Shown: positions 8,337 through 17,558 of the stretch, piece by piece
Position numbering within the stretch: the first letter of the stretch is position 1
How the letters are laid out: each line of letters starts with the position of its first letter
From: Bacteroidia bacterium
GTDB lineage: Bacteria; Bacteroidota; Bacteroidia; Flavobacteriales; Flavobacteriaceae
NCBI GenBank assembly: GCA_030427735.1
Contig: JAUIBP010000008.1
Span: 97,859-161,858 of the forward strand
Direction of reading: 5' to 3'
DNA length: 64,000 bases
Position numbers and translations under genes: made by a program
Notes under the pieces: model-generated
Databases searched by the model: none
The model's input: only the letters and a program-made list of their open reading frames with translations
Told to the model about the DNA's origin: nothing

Positions 8337-9290
8337 TTATTTTCTTTTTATAACTTTTTGGGCAGCGTTAACAATAGCTTCGGCGTTTAATCCGTACTTA
8401 TCCATTAATTGTGCTGGTGTACCAGATTCTCCAAAAGTATCTTGTGTAGCTACAAATTCTTGTGGTGTTGGTTTGTGGATAGCTAATTCTCTTGCAACAC
8501 TTTCCCCTAAACCACCAAGATAGTTGTGTTCTTCTGCCGTTACAATACATCCTGTTTTAGAAACAGAGTCTAAAATTGCTTTAGTATCTAAAGGTTTTAT
8601 AGTGTGAATGTTAATGACTTCTGCCGAAATACCTTGTTCGTATAAAGCTTTTGAAGCTTCCAGAGCTTCCCAAACTAAATGTCCAGTAGCAACAATAGTA
8701 ACATCTGTACCTTCGGTTAAATGTATGGCTTTACCAATTTCGAATTTTTGATCTGCTGGTGTAAAAATAGGCACAGACGGACGACCGAAACGTAAGTAAA
8801 CAGGGCCGTGATGTTCTGCTATGGCTATAGTTGCCGCTTTTGTTTGATTAAAATCGCAAGGATTGATTACGGTCATGCCCGGAAGCATTTTCATTAACCC
8901 GATGTCTTCTAATATTTGGTGTGTAGCACCATCTTCGCCTAAAGTTAATCCAGCATGCGAAGCACAAATTTTCACGTTTTTATCTGAATACGCAATAGAT
9001 TGACGAATTTGGTCGTAAACACGTCCTGTAGAAAAGTTTGCGAAAGTACCTGTAAACGGAATTTTACCACCAATAGTCATACCTGCGGCAATGCCCATCA
9101 TATTGGCTTCTGCAATACCTATTTGAAAAAAGCGGTCTGGGTTTTCTTTAATGAATTCTCCCATTTTTAACGAAGGCGTTAAATCGGCACAAAGCGCTAC
9201 TACATTCGGGTTTGTGCGTCCTAATTCTGCTAAACCAGCTCCAAAACCACTTCTTGTATCTTTTTTTTCTGTATATGTGTATGTTTTCAT
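8337..9290 (-). CDS. Transketolase, C-terminal subunit (split enzyme)
   Basis: Pyrimidine-binding and C-terminal domains of transketolase, which moves two-carbon ketol units in the pentose phosphate pathway. Visible motifs: TRSGFGAGLAELG, CADLTPSLK, the TPP-activating glutamate region FFQIGIAEANMMGIAAGM, and THQILEDIGLMKMLPGMTV. The 317 residues correspond to the second half of a normal 650-residue transketolase; the first half is the separate gene immediately upstream (16-base gap), so they form one operon and one heteromeric enzyme. Split transketolases are common in Bacteroidota. A DXS-like specificity is less likely because the N-terminal partner lacks DXS features. Confidence 0.92.
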   Translation of the reverse strand: MKTYTYTEKKDTRSGFGAGLAELGRTNPNVVALCADLTPSLKMGEFIKENPDRFFQIGIAEANMMGIAAGMTIGGKIPFTGTFANFSTGRVYDQIRQSIAYSDKNVKICASHAGLTLGEDGATHQILEDIGLMKMLPGMTVINPCDFNQTKAATIAIAEHHGPVYLRFGRPSVPIFTPADQKFEIGKAIHLTEGTDVTIVATGHLVWEALEASKALYEQGISAEVINIHTIKPLDTKAILDSVSKTGCIVTAEEHNYLGGLGESVARELAIHKPTPQEFVATQDTFGESGTPAQLMDKYGLNAEAIVNAAQKVIKRK

Positions 9291-9306
9291 GTGTTCTGTG
9301 TTGCTA

Positions 9307-10152
9307 TTAATAATCGCCTAAGGTTTCTGGGTTTTGTGCTAAAGCACTTTCTAATTGTTCGTCGTTTGGAGCTTTACCGTGCCATTCGTGTGTGTGCATC
9401 ATAAAGTCTACACCATGGCCCATAACGGTTTTTAAAAGCACACATACAGGTTTCCCTTTTCCAGTTAAGGCCTTAGCTTCGGCCATGCCTTTTAAAATAG
9501 CTTCAATATCGTTGCCTTGTTCTATATCTATAACATCCCAACCAAAGGCTTCAAACTTAGCGCGAAGACTACCCATTGGAAGTACGTGGTCTGTTGCCCC
9601 ATCAATTTGTTGTCCGTTTAAATCAACTGTTGCGATAATATTATCTACTTTTTTAGCAGAAGCATACATTATGGCTTCCCAGTTTTGTCCTTCTTGCAAT
9701 TCACCATCTCCGTGTAATGAGTATACTAAATGCGTGTCGCCGTTTAATTTTTTGGTTTGAGCAGCTCCTAAAGCTACCGATAACCCTTGACCTAACGATC
9801 CAGAGGCTATGCGAACGCCTGGTAAGCCTTCGTGGGTAGTTGGATGCCCTTGTAACCTAGAGTCGATTAATCTAAAGGTGCTCAATTCTTCAATAGGGAA
9901 ATAACCAGCATGCGCCAATACGCTGTAAAATACAGGCGAAATATGGCCGTTAGATAAGAAGAATAGGTCTTCGTTAAGACCATCCATATCAAAGCCTTCT
10001 TTTCTGTCCATTATTTCGTTGTAAAGGGCTACTAAAAATTCGGCACAACCTAAAGAACCTCCTGGGTGTCCAGAATTTACTTTGTGTACCATACGTAGAA
10101 TATCTCTACGAACTTGCGTTGTTAAATCTTGTAATTCGTTTGTGTTAGCCAT
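9307..10152 (-). CDS. Transketolase, N-terminal subunit (split enzyme)
   Basis: TPP pyrophosphate-binding half of transketolase, 281 residues. Motifs: MVHKVNSGHPGGSLGCAEFL (TPP/substrate His region), the metal/TPP motif HGDGELQEGQNWEA, and MGHGVDFMMHTHEWHG near the C-terminus. The gene is first in the pair; its start is MANTNELQ at 10152. The partner half follows 16 bases downstream on the same strand, so the complete active site forms between the two products. Confidence 0.92.
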   Translation of the reverse strand: MANTNELQDLTTQVRRDILRMVHKVNSGHPGGSLGCAEFLVALYNEIMDRKEGFDMDGLNEDLFFLSNGHISPVFYSVLAHAGYFPIEELSTFRLIDSRLQGHPTTHEGLPGVRIASGSLGQGLSVALGAAQTKKLNGDTHLVYSLHGDGELQEGQNWEAIMYASAKKVDNIIATVDLNGQQIDGATDHVLPMGSLRAKFEAFGWDVIDIEQGNDIEAILKGMAEAKALTGKGKPVCVLLKTVMGHGVDFMMHTHEWHGKAPNDEQLESALAQNPETLGDY

Positions 10153-10277
10153 GTTATATAACTTGATTTTTAAAGCGATAAAAATAAGGCTTTATATGCG
10201 TTTAGCAAACTAATATTTACGTTAATTAAGCAATCGTTATCGTAAAGCAAAACCTATATATTTTTCTTAAATAACAA

Positions 10278-10306
10278 TTGATATAAAGCTGAGTTATTTA
10301 TCTTTG
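10278..10306 (+). promoter_or_regulatory. Promoter of tgt operon
   Basis: TTG at 10278-10280 and TATCTTTG at 10299-10306, 18 bases apart, match the Bacteroidota -33/-7 pattern. Because the -7 element covers position 10304, an in-frame TTG there cannot be the translation start; this supports the ATG at 10328. Confidence 0.65.
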
Positions 10307-10327
10307 CCCACTCATGATTTTTTACCT

Positions 10328-11458
10328 ATGACATTCGATTTAAAAGCGCAAGACCCACAAAGTAAAGCAAGAGCAGGAAAGATTACTACAGATCACGGTG
10401 TTATTGAAACACCTATTTTTATGCCTGTAGGCACTGTGGCTTCGGTAAAAGGAGTACACCAACGCGAATTAAAAGAGGAGATTAACCCCGATATTATTTT
10501 AGGGAATACCTATCATTTATATTTACGGCCACAGACGCCTATTTTAGAACAAGCGGGCGGCTTACATAAATTTATGAATTGGGATAGAAATATTTTAACC
10601 GATTCTGGAGGGTATCAAGTCTACTCGTTATCGTCTAACAGAAAAATCAAAGAAGAAGGCGTAAAGTTTAAATCGCATATCGATGGAAGTTATCATGTAT
10701 TTACTCCAGAAAATGTTATGGAAATACAGCGTAGTATAGGAGCAGATATTATTATGGCTTTTGATGAATGTACGCCTTACCCTTGCGATTACAATTACGC
10801 GAAACGCTCTATGCACATGACGCATCGTTGGTTAGAGCGTTGTTTAACCCATTTAGATAAAACACCGTTTAAATACAATTACAGTCAGACGTTTTTTCCT
10901 ATTGTTCAAGGAAGTACTTATAAAGATTTGCGAAAACAGTCTGCCGAATACATTGCAAATGTTGGTGCAGAAGGAAATGCCATAGGCGGATTGTCGGTTG
11001 GAGAACCTGCCGAAGAAATGTACGAAATGACAGAAATTGTAACGAACATTTTGCCAGAGGATAAGCCTAGATATTTAATGGGCGTAGGTACACCTATTAA
11101 TATTCTCGAAAATATTGCTTTGGGTGTAGATATGTTCGATTGTGTAATGCCTACCAGAAACGCCAGAAACGGGATGTTATTTACAGCCTACGGCACCATT
11201 AATATTAAAAATAAAAAATGGGAAGCCGATTTTTCGCCGATAGACGAAATGGGCATTACCTTTGTAGATACCGAATATTCTAAATCCTATTTAAAACACT
11301 TGTTTTCGGTAAACGAATTGTTGGGAAAACAAATAGCTACCATTCATAACTTAGGATTTTATTTATGGTTGGTTCGCGAGGCCAGAAAACATATCTTAGC
11401 AGGTGATTTTAAAGCTTGGAAAGACAAGATGGTAAAACAAATGGATAATAGACTGTAG
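10328..11458 (+). CDS. tgt: Queuine/preQ1 tRNA-ribosyltransferase
   Basis: Exchanges guanine 34 of GUN-anticodon tRNAs for preQ1. The 376-residue protein has MPVGTVASVKGV, LGNTYHLYLRP, the substrate pocket DSGGYQVYSLS, GGLSVGEP and the nucleophile region GVDMFDCVMPTRNARNG. Oddity: the usual zinc site CxCxxC before the YSxxYLxHL segment is absent; here the stretch reads MGITFVDTEYSKSYLKHLF, keeping only the His. The start ATG at 10328 lies 22 bases after a TATCTTTG promoter. It heads a run with the LptF/G permease (2-base gap) and a DMT transporter. Confidence 0.94.
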   Translation: MTFDLKAQDPQSKARAGKITTDHGVIETPIFMPVGTVASVKGVHQRELKEEINPDIILGNTYHLYLRPQTPILEQAGGLHKFMNWDRNILTDSGGYQVYSLSSNRKIKEEGVKFKSHIDGSYHVFTPENVMEIQRSIGADIIMAFDECTPYPCDYNYAKRSMHMTHRWLERCLTHLDKTPFKYNYSQTFFPIVQGSTYKDLRKQSAEYIANVGAEGNAIGGLSVGEPAEEMYEMTEIVTNILPEDKPRYLMGVGTPINILENIALGVDMFDCVMPTRNARNGMLFTAYGTINIKNKKWEADFSPIDEMGITFVDTEYSKSYLKHLFSVNELLGKQIATIHNLGFYLWLVREARKHILAGDFKAWKDKMVKQMDNRL

Positions 11459-11460
11459 TC

Positions 11461-12537
11461 TTGAAAATATTAGACTGGTACATATTAAAACGCTATTTAA
11501 TAACATTTTTAATGATGTTATTGCTGTTTATCCCTATTGGGATAACAGTAAATTTAGCCGAAAAAATTGGGAAAATTCTTGAAAACGAAGTGCCTTTTCC
11601 AGAGGTCGCCATGTTTTATTTAGATTTTACCATTTATTTTGCACATTTATTATTTCCTTTATTTTTATTTCTTTCGGTTATTTTCTTCACTTCAAAATTG
11701 GCTAACAATACCGAGGTTGTTGCGTTTTTGAGTTCTGGAGTATCATTTTCTAGATTTTTAAGACCCTATATGATTGGGGCAACCATTGTTGCAGGTTTGG
11801 CATTATTGTTAGGGATGTATCTTGCACCAGAAGCGAGCAAAGGATTTAACGATTTTGACTACAAATATTTTAAGAAGAATAAAAAGGCTCAAGAAACAGG
11901 AAGTGTATACCGACAAATTACAGACCATGACTTTATTTATGTAAGTAGTTTTGATGCTAAAAATAAAATGGGGCAGAACTTTACCCTAGAACATATAGTC
12001 GATAATCGTTTAGAATATAAAATGAGTGCAAGAAACATACGCTATATCGAAAAAGATTCGGTATATCGCATGATAGATTACGTAAAGCGCACAATAGGTA
12101 AGGACAACGATATTTTAGAATCGGAAAGACGTAAAGATACAGTCTTTAGTTTTGATTTAGACGATCTAACACCTTTAGAATATATTGCCGAAACTTTAAC
12201 CTATGGCGATTTAAATCGATTTATAGAAAAGGAAAAGCAAAGAGGTTCATCTAATATTGGGCGTTACGAGTTGGTAAAATATCGAAAATGGAGCTTACCT
12301 GTTTCGGTTTATATTTTAACCATCATTGCTGTGGCGGTTTCGTCTATAAAACGCCGCGGCGGTATGGGGGTAAACTTGGCGTTTGGTATTTGTATAGCCA
12401 TGGTGTTTGTGTTTTTCGATAAAATATTTGGGGTTATGGCAGAGCAATCCGATTTTTCTCCTTTGGTTGCTGTGTGGTTTCCGAATATTATTTTTGGAGT
12501 GTTAGCTGCTTACTTGTTATACCATGCCAAACGCTAA
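11461..12537 (+). CDS. LptF/LptG-family lipopolysaccharide export permease
   Basis: Inner-membrane permease of the LPS export ABC machine LptB2FG. 358 residues, with three N-terminal membrane helices (about 14-36, 55-80, 98-120), a periplasmic beta-rich domain (about 140-270), and three C-terminal helices (about 280-355). N-terminal MKILDWYILKRYLITFL is the typical YjgP/YjgQ opening. The start is TTG at 11461, two bases after the tgt stop, supported by that family N-terminus. LptF and LptG cannot be distinguished with certainty; the other subunits are not in the window. Its 3' end overlaps the next gene by 14 bases. Confidence 0.88.
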   Translation: MKILDWYILKRYLITFLMMLLLFIPIGITVNLAEKIGKILENEVPFPEVAMFYLDFTIYFAHLLFPLFLFLSVIFFTSKLANNTEVVAFLSSGVSFSRFLRPYMIGATIVAGLALLLGMYLAPEASKGFNDFDYKYFKKNKKAQETGSVYRQITDHDFIYVSSFDAKNKMGQNFTLEHIVDNRLEYKMSARNIRYIEKDSVYRMIDYVKRTIGKDNDILESERRKDTVFSFDLDDLTPLEYIAETLTYGDLNRFIEKEKQRGSSNIGRYELVKYRKWSLPVSVYILTIIAVAVSSIKRRGGMGVNLAFGICIAMVFVFFDKIFGVMAEQSDFSPLVAVWFPNIIFGVLAAYLLYHAKR

Positions 12538-13420
12538 ACTTAAAAATTATGCCCATTTACATCTGCTAGTTTTTATTGCAGGGTTTACGGCAATATTAGG
12601 GGAGTTGATATCTATAGAAGCGATTCCGCTTGTGTGGTACCGTATGTTAATGGCAACGGTGTTTATATATGTTTACATCGCCTTTAAACGTATTAAACTT
12701 AAAGTCCCAAATAAGGTTATAGTAAAATTATCGTTAGCAGGTATCATTATAGCGTTGCATTGGATTACATTTTTTGGAGCCATAAAAGTATCTAATATTT
12801 CCATTACTTTGGCTATGTTTTCTTCAGGCGCTTTTTTTGCGTCGTTTTTAGAACCATTAATTTATAAGCGTAAAATTATTTGGTACGAAATTGTATTTGG
12901 TCTTATTGTAATTTTTGGCGTGTTTTTAATAACTAAAAGCGAGTTGCACTATATAAAAGGTATTGTTTTAGGAGTAGTTTCGGCATTCTTATCGGCTTTA
13001 TTTGCTGTATTAAATGGAAAATTTGTTGAGCAATACAAACCTTCGGTTATTTCGTTTTACGAGTTTATTAGTGGCGTGTTGTTTATTACCGTATTTATAG
13101 GTGTTTTTGGCACTGGTTTTAATCGCGAATTCTTTCAAATAAGTTCTTCAGATTTGTGGTATTTATTTTTATTGGCATCTATTTGTACGGCATACGCTTT
13201 TATTGCTTCGGTAAAGGTTATGCAGTATATTAGTCCTTATACCGTTGTACTAACATATAATCTAGAGCCTATATATGGTATTATATTGGCCTTAATCTTA
13301 TTTCCAGAAAACGAAATAATGTCTGTGAATTTTTATTACGGCGCAACTATCATTATAGCTGCAGTATTACTAAACGGATTATTAAAAAATTGGAAAAGCT
13401 TAAAAAGTAAACCATCTTAA
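12524..13420 (+). CDS. EamA/DMT-family exporter
   Basis: 298 residues with about ten hydrophobic helices in two five-helix repeats, as in the drug/metabolite transporter superfamily (EamA). Typical pieces: LVWYRMLMATVFIYVYI, IALHWITFFGAIKVSNIS, and in the second half FYEFISGVLFI, SICTAYAFIASVKVMQYISPYTVVL and LEPIYGIILALILFPE. Substrate unknown; family members export amino acids and related metabolites. Translationally coupled to the permease upstream by a 14-base overlap, which implies co-expression but no obvious functional link. Confidence 0.88.
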   Translation: MPNAKLKNYAHLHLLVFIAGFTAILGELISIEAIPLVWYRMLMATVFIYVYIAFKRIKLKVPNKVIVKLSLAGIIIALHWITFFGAIKVSNISITLAMFSSGAFFASFLEPLIYKRKIIWYEIVFGLIVIFGVFLITKSELHYIKGIVLGVVSAFLSALFAVLNGKFVEQYKPSVISFYEFISGVLFITVFIGVFGTGFNREFFQISSSDLWYLFLLASICTAYAFIASVKVMQYISPYTVVLTYNLEPIYGIILALILFPENEIMSVNFYYGATIIIAAVLLNGLLKNWKSLKSKPS

Positions 13421-13443
13421 CAAGATTACAACATTAAAGTTTT

Positions 13444-13451
13444 TATATTTG
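13444..13451 (+). promoter_or_regulatory. Promoter element of accA
   Basis: TATATTTG, matching TAnnTTTG, 31 bases before the accA ATG and after the end of the DMT gene; indicates accA is separately transcribed. Confidence 0.55.
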
Positions 13452-13482
13452 TAGGCTAACAAAAAAACAAACCGTAATTGGT

Positions 13483-14436
13483 ATGGAGTATTTAGAATTT
13501 GAACTTCCTATTAAAGAGCTCGAAGAGCAATTAGATAAATGCCAAATTATAGGCAAGGAGAGTGAGGTAGATGTTACCGAAACCTGTAAGCAGATCGAAA
13601 AAAAGCTTATAGCAACTAAAAAAGATATATACAAAAATTTAACTCCTTGGCAGCGTGTACAAATGTCTCGCCATCCTAATAGACCATATACTTTAGATTA
13701 TATTAAAGCTTTATGTGGCGATACTTTTTTAGAGTTACATGGCGATCGTAATGTAAAGGACGACAAAGCTATGATTGGTGGTTTAGGAAAGATAGACGAC
13801 CAAAGTTTTATGTTTATCGGGCAACAAAAAGGGTTTAATACCAAAACAAGACAATTGCGTAATTTTGGTATGTCTAATCCTGAAGGATATAGAAAAGCCT
13901 TACGCTTAATGAAATCGGCCGAGAAATTTGGAATTCCTGTGGTTACATTAGTAGATACTCCTGGTGCTTACCCTGGATTGGAAGCCGAAGAACGCGGACA
14001 AGGCGAAGCGATTGCAAGAAATATTTTAGAAATGACACGTTTAAAAGTGCCTATTATTACCATAATTATTGGTGAAGGTGCTTCTGGAGGTGCTTTAGGG
14101 ATTGGTGTAGGCGATCGTGTATTAATGTTGGAAAACACCTGGTATTCTGTAATTTCTCCAGAATCTTGTTCGTCTATTTTATGGCGTAGCTGGGAGTATA
14201 AAGAACAAGCTGCCGAAGCCTTAAAGCTTACAGCTTCCGATATGAAAAAACAAAAATTGGTAGACGAAATTATTAAAGAACCTATAGGGGGTGCCCATAG
14301 CGATAGACCAAAAACTTTCGAAACCGTAAAAGCATCAATTTTAAAAGCGTTTGATGAGCTTAAAAACTTATCACCAAAAGATTTAGTGAACAAACGTATG
14401 GACAAATACGAAAATATGGGTGTCTATAAAGACTAA
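13483..14436 (+). CDS. accA: Acetyl-CoA carboxylase carboxyltransferase subunit alpha
   Basis: Alpha subunit of the carboxyltransferase that makes malonyl-CoA, the first step of fatty-acid synthesis. 317 residues: N-terminal helix [17 protein letters not shown], then [11 protein letters not shown], the biotin/CoA region [19 protein letters not shown], and the oxyanion segments [15 protein letters not shown] and [21 protein letters not shown], all characteristic of AccA. The zinc finger needed by the complex sits in AccD, not here. Single gene with its own promoter and terminator. Confidence 0.96.
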   Translation: MEYLEFELPIKELEEQLDKCQIIGKESEVDVTETCKQIEKKLIATKKDIYKNLTPWQRVQMSRHPNRPYTLDYIKALCGDTFLELHGDRNVKDDKAMIGGLGKIDDQSFMFIGQQKGFNTKTRQLRNFGMSNPEGYRKALRLMKSAEKFGIPVVTLVDTPGAYPGLEAEERGQGEAIARNILEMTRLKVPIITIIIGEGASGGALGIGVGDRVLMLENTWYSVISPESCSSILWRSWEYKEQAAEALKLTASDMKKQKLVDEIIKEPIGGAHSDRPKTFETVKASILKAFDELKNLSPKDLVNKRMDKYENMGVYKD

Positions 14437-14461
14437 ACTATTTATTCACGGACTTTTAAAG

Positions 14462-14494
14462 AATCTGAAGTTGAAACGCTTCAGATTTTTTTTT
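14462..14494 (+). terminator. Intrinsic terminator after accA
   Basis: AATCTGAAG at 14462-14470 pairs with CTTCAGATT at 14479-14487, followed by a run of T. Confidence 0.85.
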
Positions 14495-14591
14495 GGTTAT
14501 TAACAATAAATGTAAGTTATTAACAGTTAGAATGTTGAAGAATCGTTAACATCAACCCATCATTTTTTTCTTAATGTAAAGGCTTTTTGCC

Positions 14592-14599
14592 TATTTTCG
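14592..14599 (+). promoter_or_regulatory. Possible promoter element next to dnaB start
   Basis: TATTTTCG, one mismatch to TAnnTTTG, ending five bases before the dnaB ATG; it would give a transcript with almost no leader. Confidence 0.35.
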
Positions 14600-14604
14600 C
14601 AGTT

Positions 14605-16155
14605 ATGAAACAACCTAATCAATTACAAGGCTACAAGGTGGATAAAAGCACTTTAATCAATTTAGAACGTGGTAAAATACCTCCGCAAGCTACTGATTTA
14701 GAGGAAGTTGTGCTTGGTGCGATGATGGTGGATAAGAAAGGTGTAGACGAAGTAATCGATATTTTAAGTCCCGATGCGTTCTATAAAGATTCGCACAGAT
14801 ATATTTTTGAAGCGATTTTTCAGCTGTTCGAAAATAGCGAACCTATAGACTTATTAACCGTTTCGAGTCAATTAAAAAAGAATGCTAAGCTAGATTTGGC
14901 GGGGGGCGACTTTTATTTAATTTCTTTAACTCAAAAAGTATCATCTTCGGCACATATCGAGTTTCATGCCCGTATTATTCTTCAAAAATTTATTCAGCGT
15001 AGTTTAATAAAAATTTCATCAGAAATTATTGAAGAAGCTTACGACGAAACCCAAGATGTATTCGATTTATTAGATAAAGCCGAAAGTAAACTGTACGAAG
15101 TTACTCAAGGAAATATTAAAAAATCGAGCGAATCTGCCCAAGATTTGGTTATTCAAGCCAAAAAGAAAATCGAAGAAATTTCTAATAAAGAAGGACTGAG
15201 TGGTATTCCTACAGGTTTTGATAAGTTAGATAAATTAACTTCGGGTTGGCAACCATCAGATTTAATTATCGTGGCAGCGCGACCAGGTATGGGAAAAACG
15301 GCCTTAACGCTGTCTATGGCCAGAAATATTGCAGTAGACCAAAACATTCCTGTGGCATTTTTCTCGTTAGAGATGGCTTCTGTACAGTTAATCACACGAC
15401 TTATTTCTTCGGAAACAGGTTTGTCTTCAGAAAAATTAAGAACAGGAAAACTGGAAAAACACGAATGGGAGCAACTTAATGTAAAGGTAAAAGGCTTAGA
15501 AAAAGCGCCTTTGTATATAGATGATACTCCTTCGTTATCGATATTTGATTTACGTGCTAAAGCCAGACGTTTGTCATCGCAATACGGTATAAAATTAATC
15601 ATGATCGATTATTTGCAGTTAATGACAGGAGGTTCGAGTCACGGCGGAAACCGAGAGCAGGAAATTTCCATGATTTCTCGTAACCTTAAAGCCTTGGCCA
15701 AAGAGCTTATGGTACCTGTAATTGCTTTATCTCAGCTATCGCGTGCGGTTGAAACGCGTGGAGGTAGTAAGCGTCCTTTATTATCAGACCTTCGTGAATC
15801 TGGAGCTATCGAGCAGGATGCCGATATTGTATCGTTTATTTATCGTCCGGAATATTATAAAATTGAAGAATGGGATGATGATGAGCGTTCACCAACCGAA
15901 GGCCAAGCCGAGTTTATTATTGCGAAACACAGAAATGGTGGTTTAGAAAATATTCGATTGAAATTCTTAGGACATTTAGGTAAGTTTGATAACCTGGACG
16001 ATTTCGATTCGCCTTACGAATTTCACAGTAAAATGAATAGTAATCCAACCGATGATAATCCGTTTGCTTCTGGTGGAGGTGGGCATTTTCCTTCGCCAAC
16101 CGATGCCTTTGGTAGCGCTATGAATGACGACGACGATAACGATGTACCGTTTTAA
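14605..16155 (+). CDS. dnaB: Replicative DNA helicase
   Basis: Hexameric 5'-3' helicase that unwinds the chromosome at the replication fork. 516 residues: N-terminal DnaB domain (about 20-130, with PPQATDLEEVVLGAMMVD), linker, then the RecA-like C-terminal domain with Walker A ARPGMGKTAL, FFSLEMASVQL (typical helicase H1a neighbour), Walker B LIMIDYLQLM and the arginine-finger region RESGAIEQDADIVSFIYRPEYY. The C-terminal tail is acidic and disordered (NDDDDNDVPF). Start set at ATG 14605, since the homologous region starts shortly after and the upstream in-frame TTG overlaps promoter-like sequence. Confidence 0.96.
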   Translation: MKQPNQLQGYKVDKSTLINLERGKIPPQATDLEEVVLGAMMVDKKGVDEVIDILSPDAFYKDSHRYIFEAIFQLFENSEPIDLLTVSSQLKKNAKLDLAGGDFYLISLTQKVSSSAHIEFHARIILQKFIQRSLIKISSEIIEEAYDETQDVFDLLDKAESKLYEVTQGNIKKSSESAQDLVIQAKKKIEEISNKEGLSGIPTGFDKLDKLTSGWQPSDLIIVAARPGMGKTALTLSMARNIAVDQNIPVAFFSLEMASVQLITRLISSETGLSSEKLRTGKLEKHEWEQLNVKVKGLEKAPLYIDDTPSLSIFDLRAKARRLSSQYGIKLIMIDYLQLMTGGSSHGGNREQEISMISRNLKALAKELMVPVIALSQLSRAVETRGGSKRPLLSDLRESGAIEQDADIVSFIYRPEYYKIEEWDDDERSPTEGQAEFIIAKHRNGGLENIRLKFLGHLGKFDNLDDFDSPYEFHSKMNSNPTDDNPFASGGGGHFPSPTDAFGSAMNDDDDNDVPF

Positions 16156-16177
16156 ATACAGAATTAAACCTTATACA

Positions 16178-16214
16178 AAGCCTAAGCAAAACAATATTTG
16201 TTTAGGCTTTTTTG
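16178..16214 (+). terminator. Intrinsic terminator after dnaB
   Basis: AAAGCCTAAGCAAA, loop, TTTGTTTAGGCTTTTTT: stem with one mismatch plus U-run. Confidence 0.8.
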
Positions 16215-16290
16215 TTTAAATTTTCCTTAAACCATTTTAACGCACTACAAAATTTAAGTACCTTTCCCATTCGGTCCGAATTTTTATATA

Positions 16291-17550
16291 ATGAAAAAAA
16301 CACTCATTTTATTTTTTTTAGTTTTGTGTTCTTACTCGGCATTCGCATCTTATATTTTAATACCTATGGATGCCGAAGGTCAAAAGAATCATTTAAAAGC
16401 TTACGGTTTAACGTACTGGACACTTAGTAAACAATTAAAAGTAAAATGGTTGTTGAATTATAGAGGCGGTTCTTTTTTGTTGCCAGATACAGCCGAAATT
16501 CAAAAAGAATGTCAAATCCGAGGTGTATCTTTCGAGGTTTTGTCTAACGATAAAACAGAAAGTATTTTAAAGCATATAGAAAGTCCGAGTCAGAATATGG
16601 AAGCTGTAGTTTTAGAAAAAGCACCAAAAATTGCAGTGTATACGCCAGAGGAAAAATTACCTTGGGATGATGCTGTTACCATGGTTTTAACCTATGCCGA
16701 AATTCCGTACGATACGGTTTACGACGAAGCCGTGCTAAGCGATGCTTTAGTGTTGTACGATTGGTTGCATTTGCATCATGAAGATTTTACAGGACAATTT
16801 GGAAAGTTTTATCATAATTTTAAAACAGCCGCGTGGTATATTGAAGATAAAAAAGACGCAGAGGTTTTGGCTAATACTTTAGGATACAGTAAGGTGTCTG
16901 AAGAGAAGTTAGCCGTAGCCTTAAAAATTAGAGATTATGTTGTGGGTGGCGGATTTATGTTTGCCATGTGTAGCGCTACAGATTCGTTCGATATTGCTTT
17001 GTCGGCCGAAGGTATAGATATTTGCGAGCCGATGTTTGATGGAGATGCCAGCGATGCTAATTACCAGAATAAAATAGATTACAACAAGACTTTTGCATTT
17101 ACCAATTTTACTTTAGAACGCGATCCGAGAATTTATGAATTTTCATCGATAGACATGACGCGCAAGCGACGCATTTTTAAAGAAGCCGATTATTTTACAT
17201 TAATGGATTTCTCGGCTAAATGGGATCCTGTACCCACAATGCTTTGTCAAAATCACACCGCTTTAGTAAAAGGCTTTATGGGGCAAACTACAGCTTTTAC
17301 AAGAGATGAAATAAAATCGAATGTACTCGTTTTGGGTGAAAACAAAAGTAACGGAGAGGCGAAATACATACATGGTATAAAAGGAAAAGGTTTTTTTACC
17401 TTTTACGGTGGGCACGATCCAGAAGATTATACACATAAAGTAGGCGATCCCAAAACCGAATTAGAACTACATCCTACATCTCCAGGGTATCGTTTAATTT
17501 TGAACAATGTATTGTTTCCTGCAGCTAAAAAGAGAAAGCAAAAAACCTAA
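16291..17550 (+). CDS. Conserved secreted protein of unknown function
   Basis: 419 residues with a cleavable signal peptide (MKKTLILFFLVLCSYSAFAS) and no further membrane segment, so exported to the periplasm or beyond. I recall similar Bacteroidota proteins carrying the database label 'asparagine synthetase B', but I see neither an N-terminal catalytic Cys nor an ATP-pyrophosphatase SGGxDS loop, so that label is not supported here. Visible conserved-looking pieces: DWLHLHHEDFTGQFGKF, VGGGFMFAMCSATDSFDIAL, and FTFYGGHDPEDYTHKVGDP. The order recalls glutamine-amidotransferase-like secreted proteins (Cys in MCSATDS, His in GGHDPE), but this is only a suggestion. Stands alone after dnaB; 8 bases from the convergent hydrolase gene. 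Confidence 0.7.
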   Translation: MKKTLILFFLVLCSYSAFASYILIPMDAEGQKNHLKAYGLTYWTLSKQLKVKWLLNYRGGSFLLPDTAEIQKECQIRGVSFEVLSNDKTESILKHIESPSQNMEAVVLEKAPKIAVYTPEEKLPWDDAVTMVLTYAEIPYDTVYDEAVLSDALVLYDWLHLHHEDFTGQFGKFYHNFKTAAWYIEDKKDAEVLANTLGYSKVSEEKLAVALKIRDYVVGGGFMFAMCSATDSFDIALSAEGIDICEPMFDGDASDANYQNKIDYNKTFAFTNFTLERDPRIYEFSSIDMTRKRRIFKEADYFTLMDFSAKWDPVPTMLCQNHTALVKGFMGQTTAFTRDEIKSNVLVLGENKSNGEAKYIHGIKGKGFFTFYGGHDPEDYTHKVGDPKTELELHPTSPGYRLILNNVLFPAAKKRKQKT

Positions 17551-17558
17551 AGTGTTAT

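Noticed and set aside
10304..10327. TTG start of tgt at 10304
   Set aside because: The position lies inside the TATCTTTG promoter element; the ATG at 10328 fits homologues.
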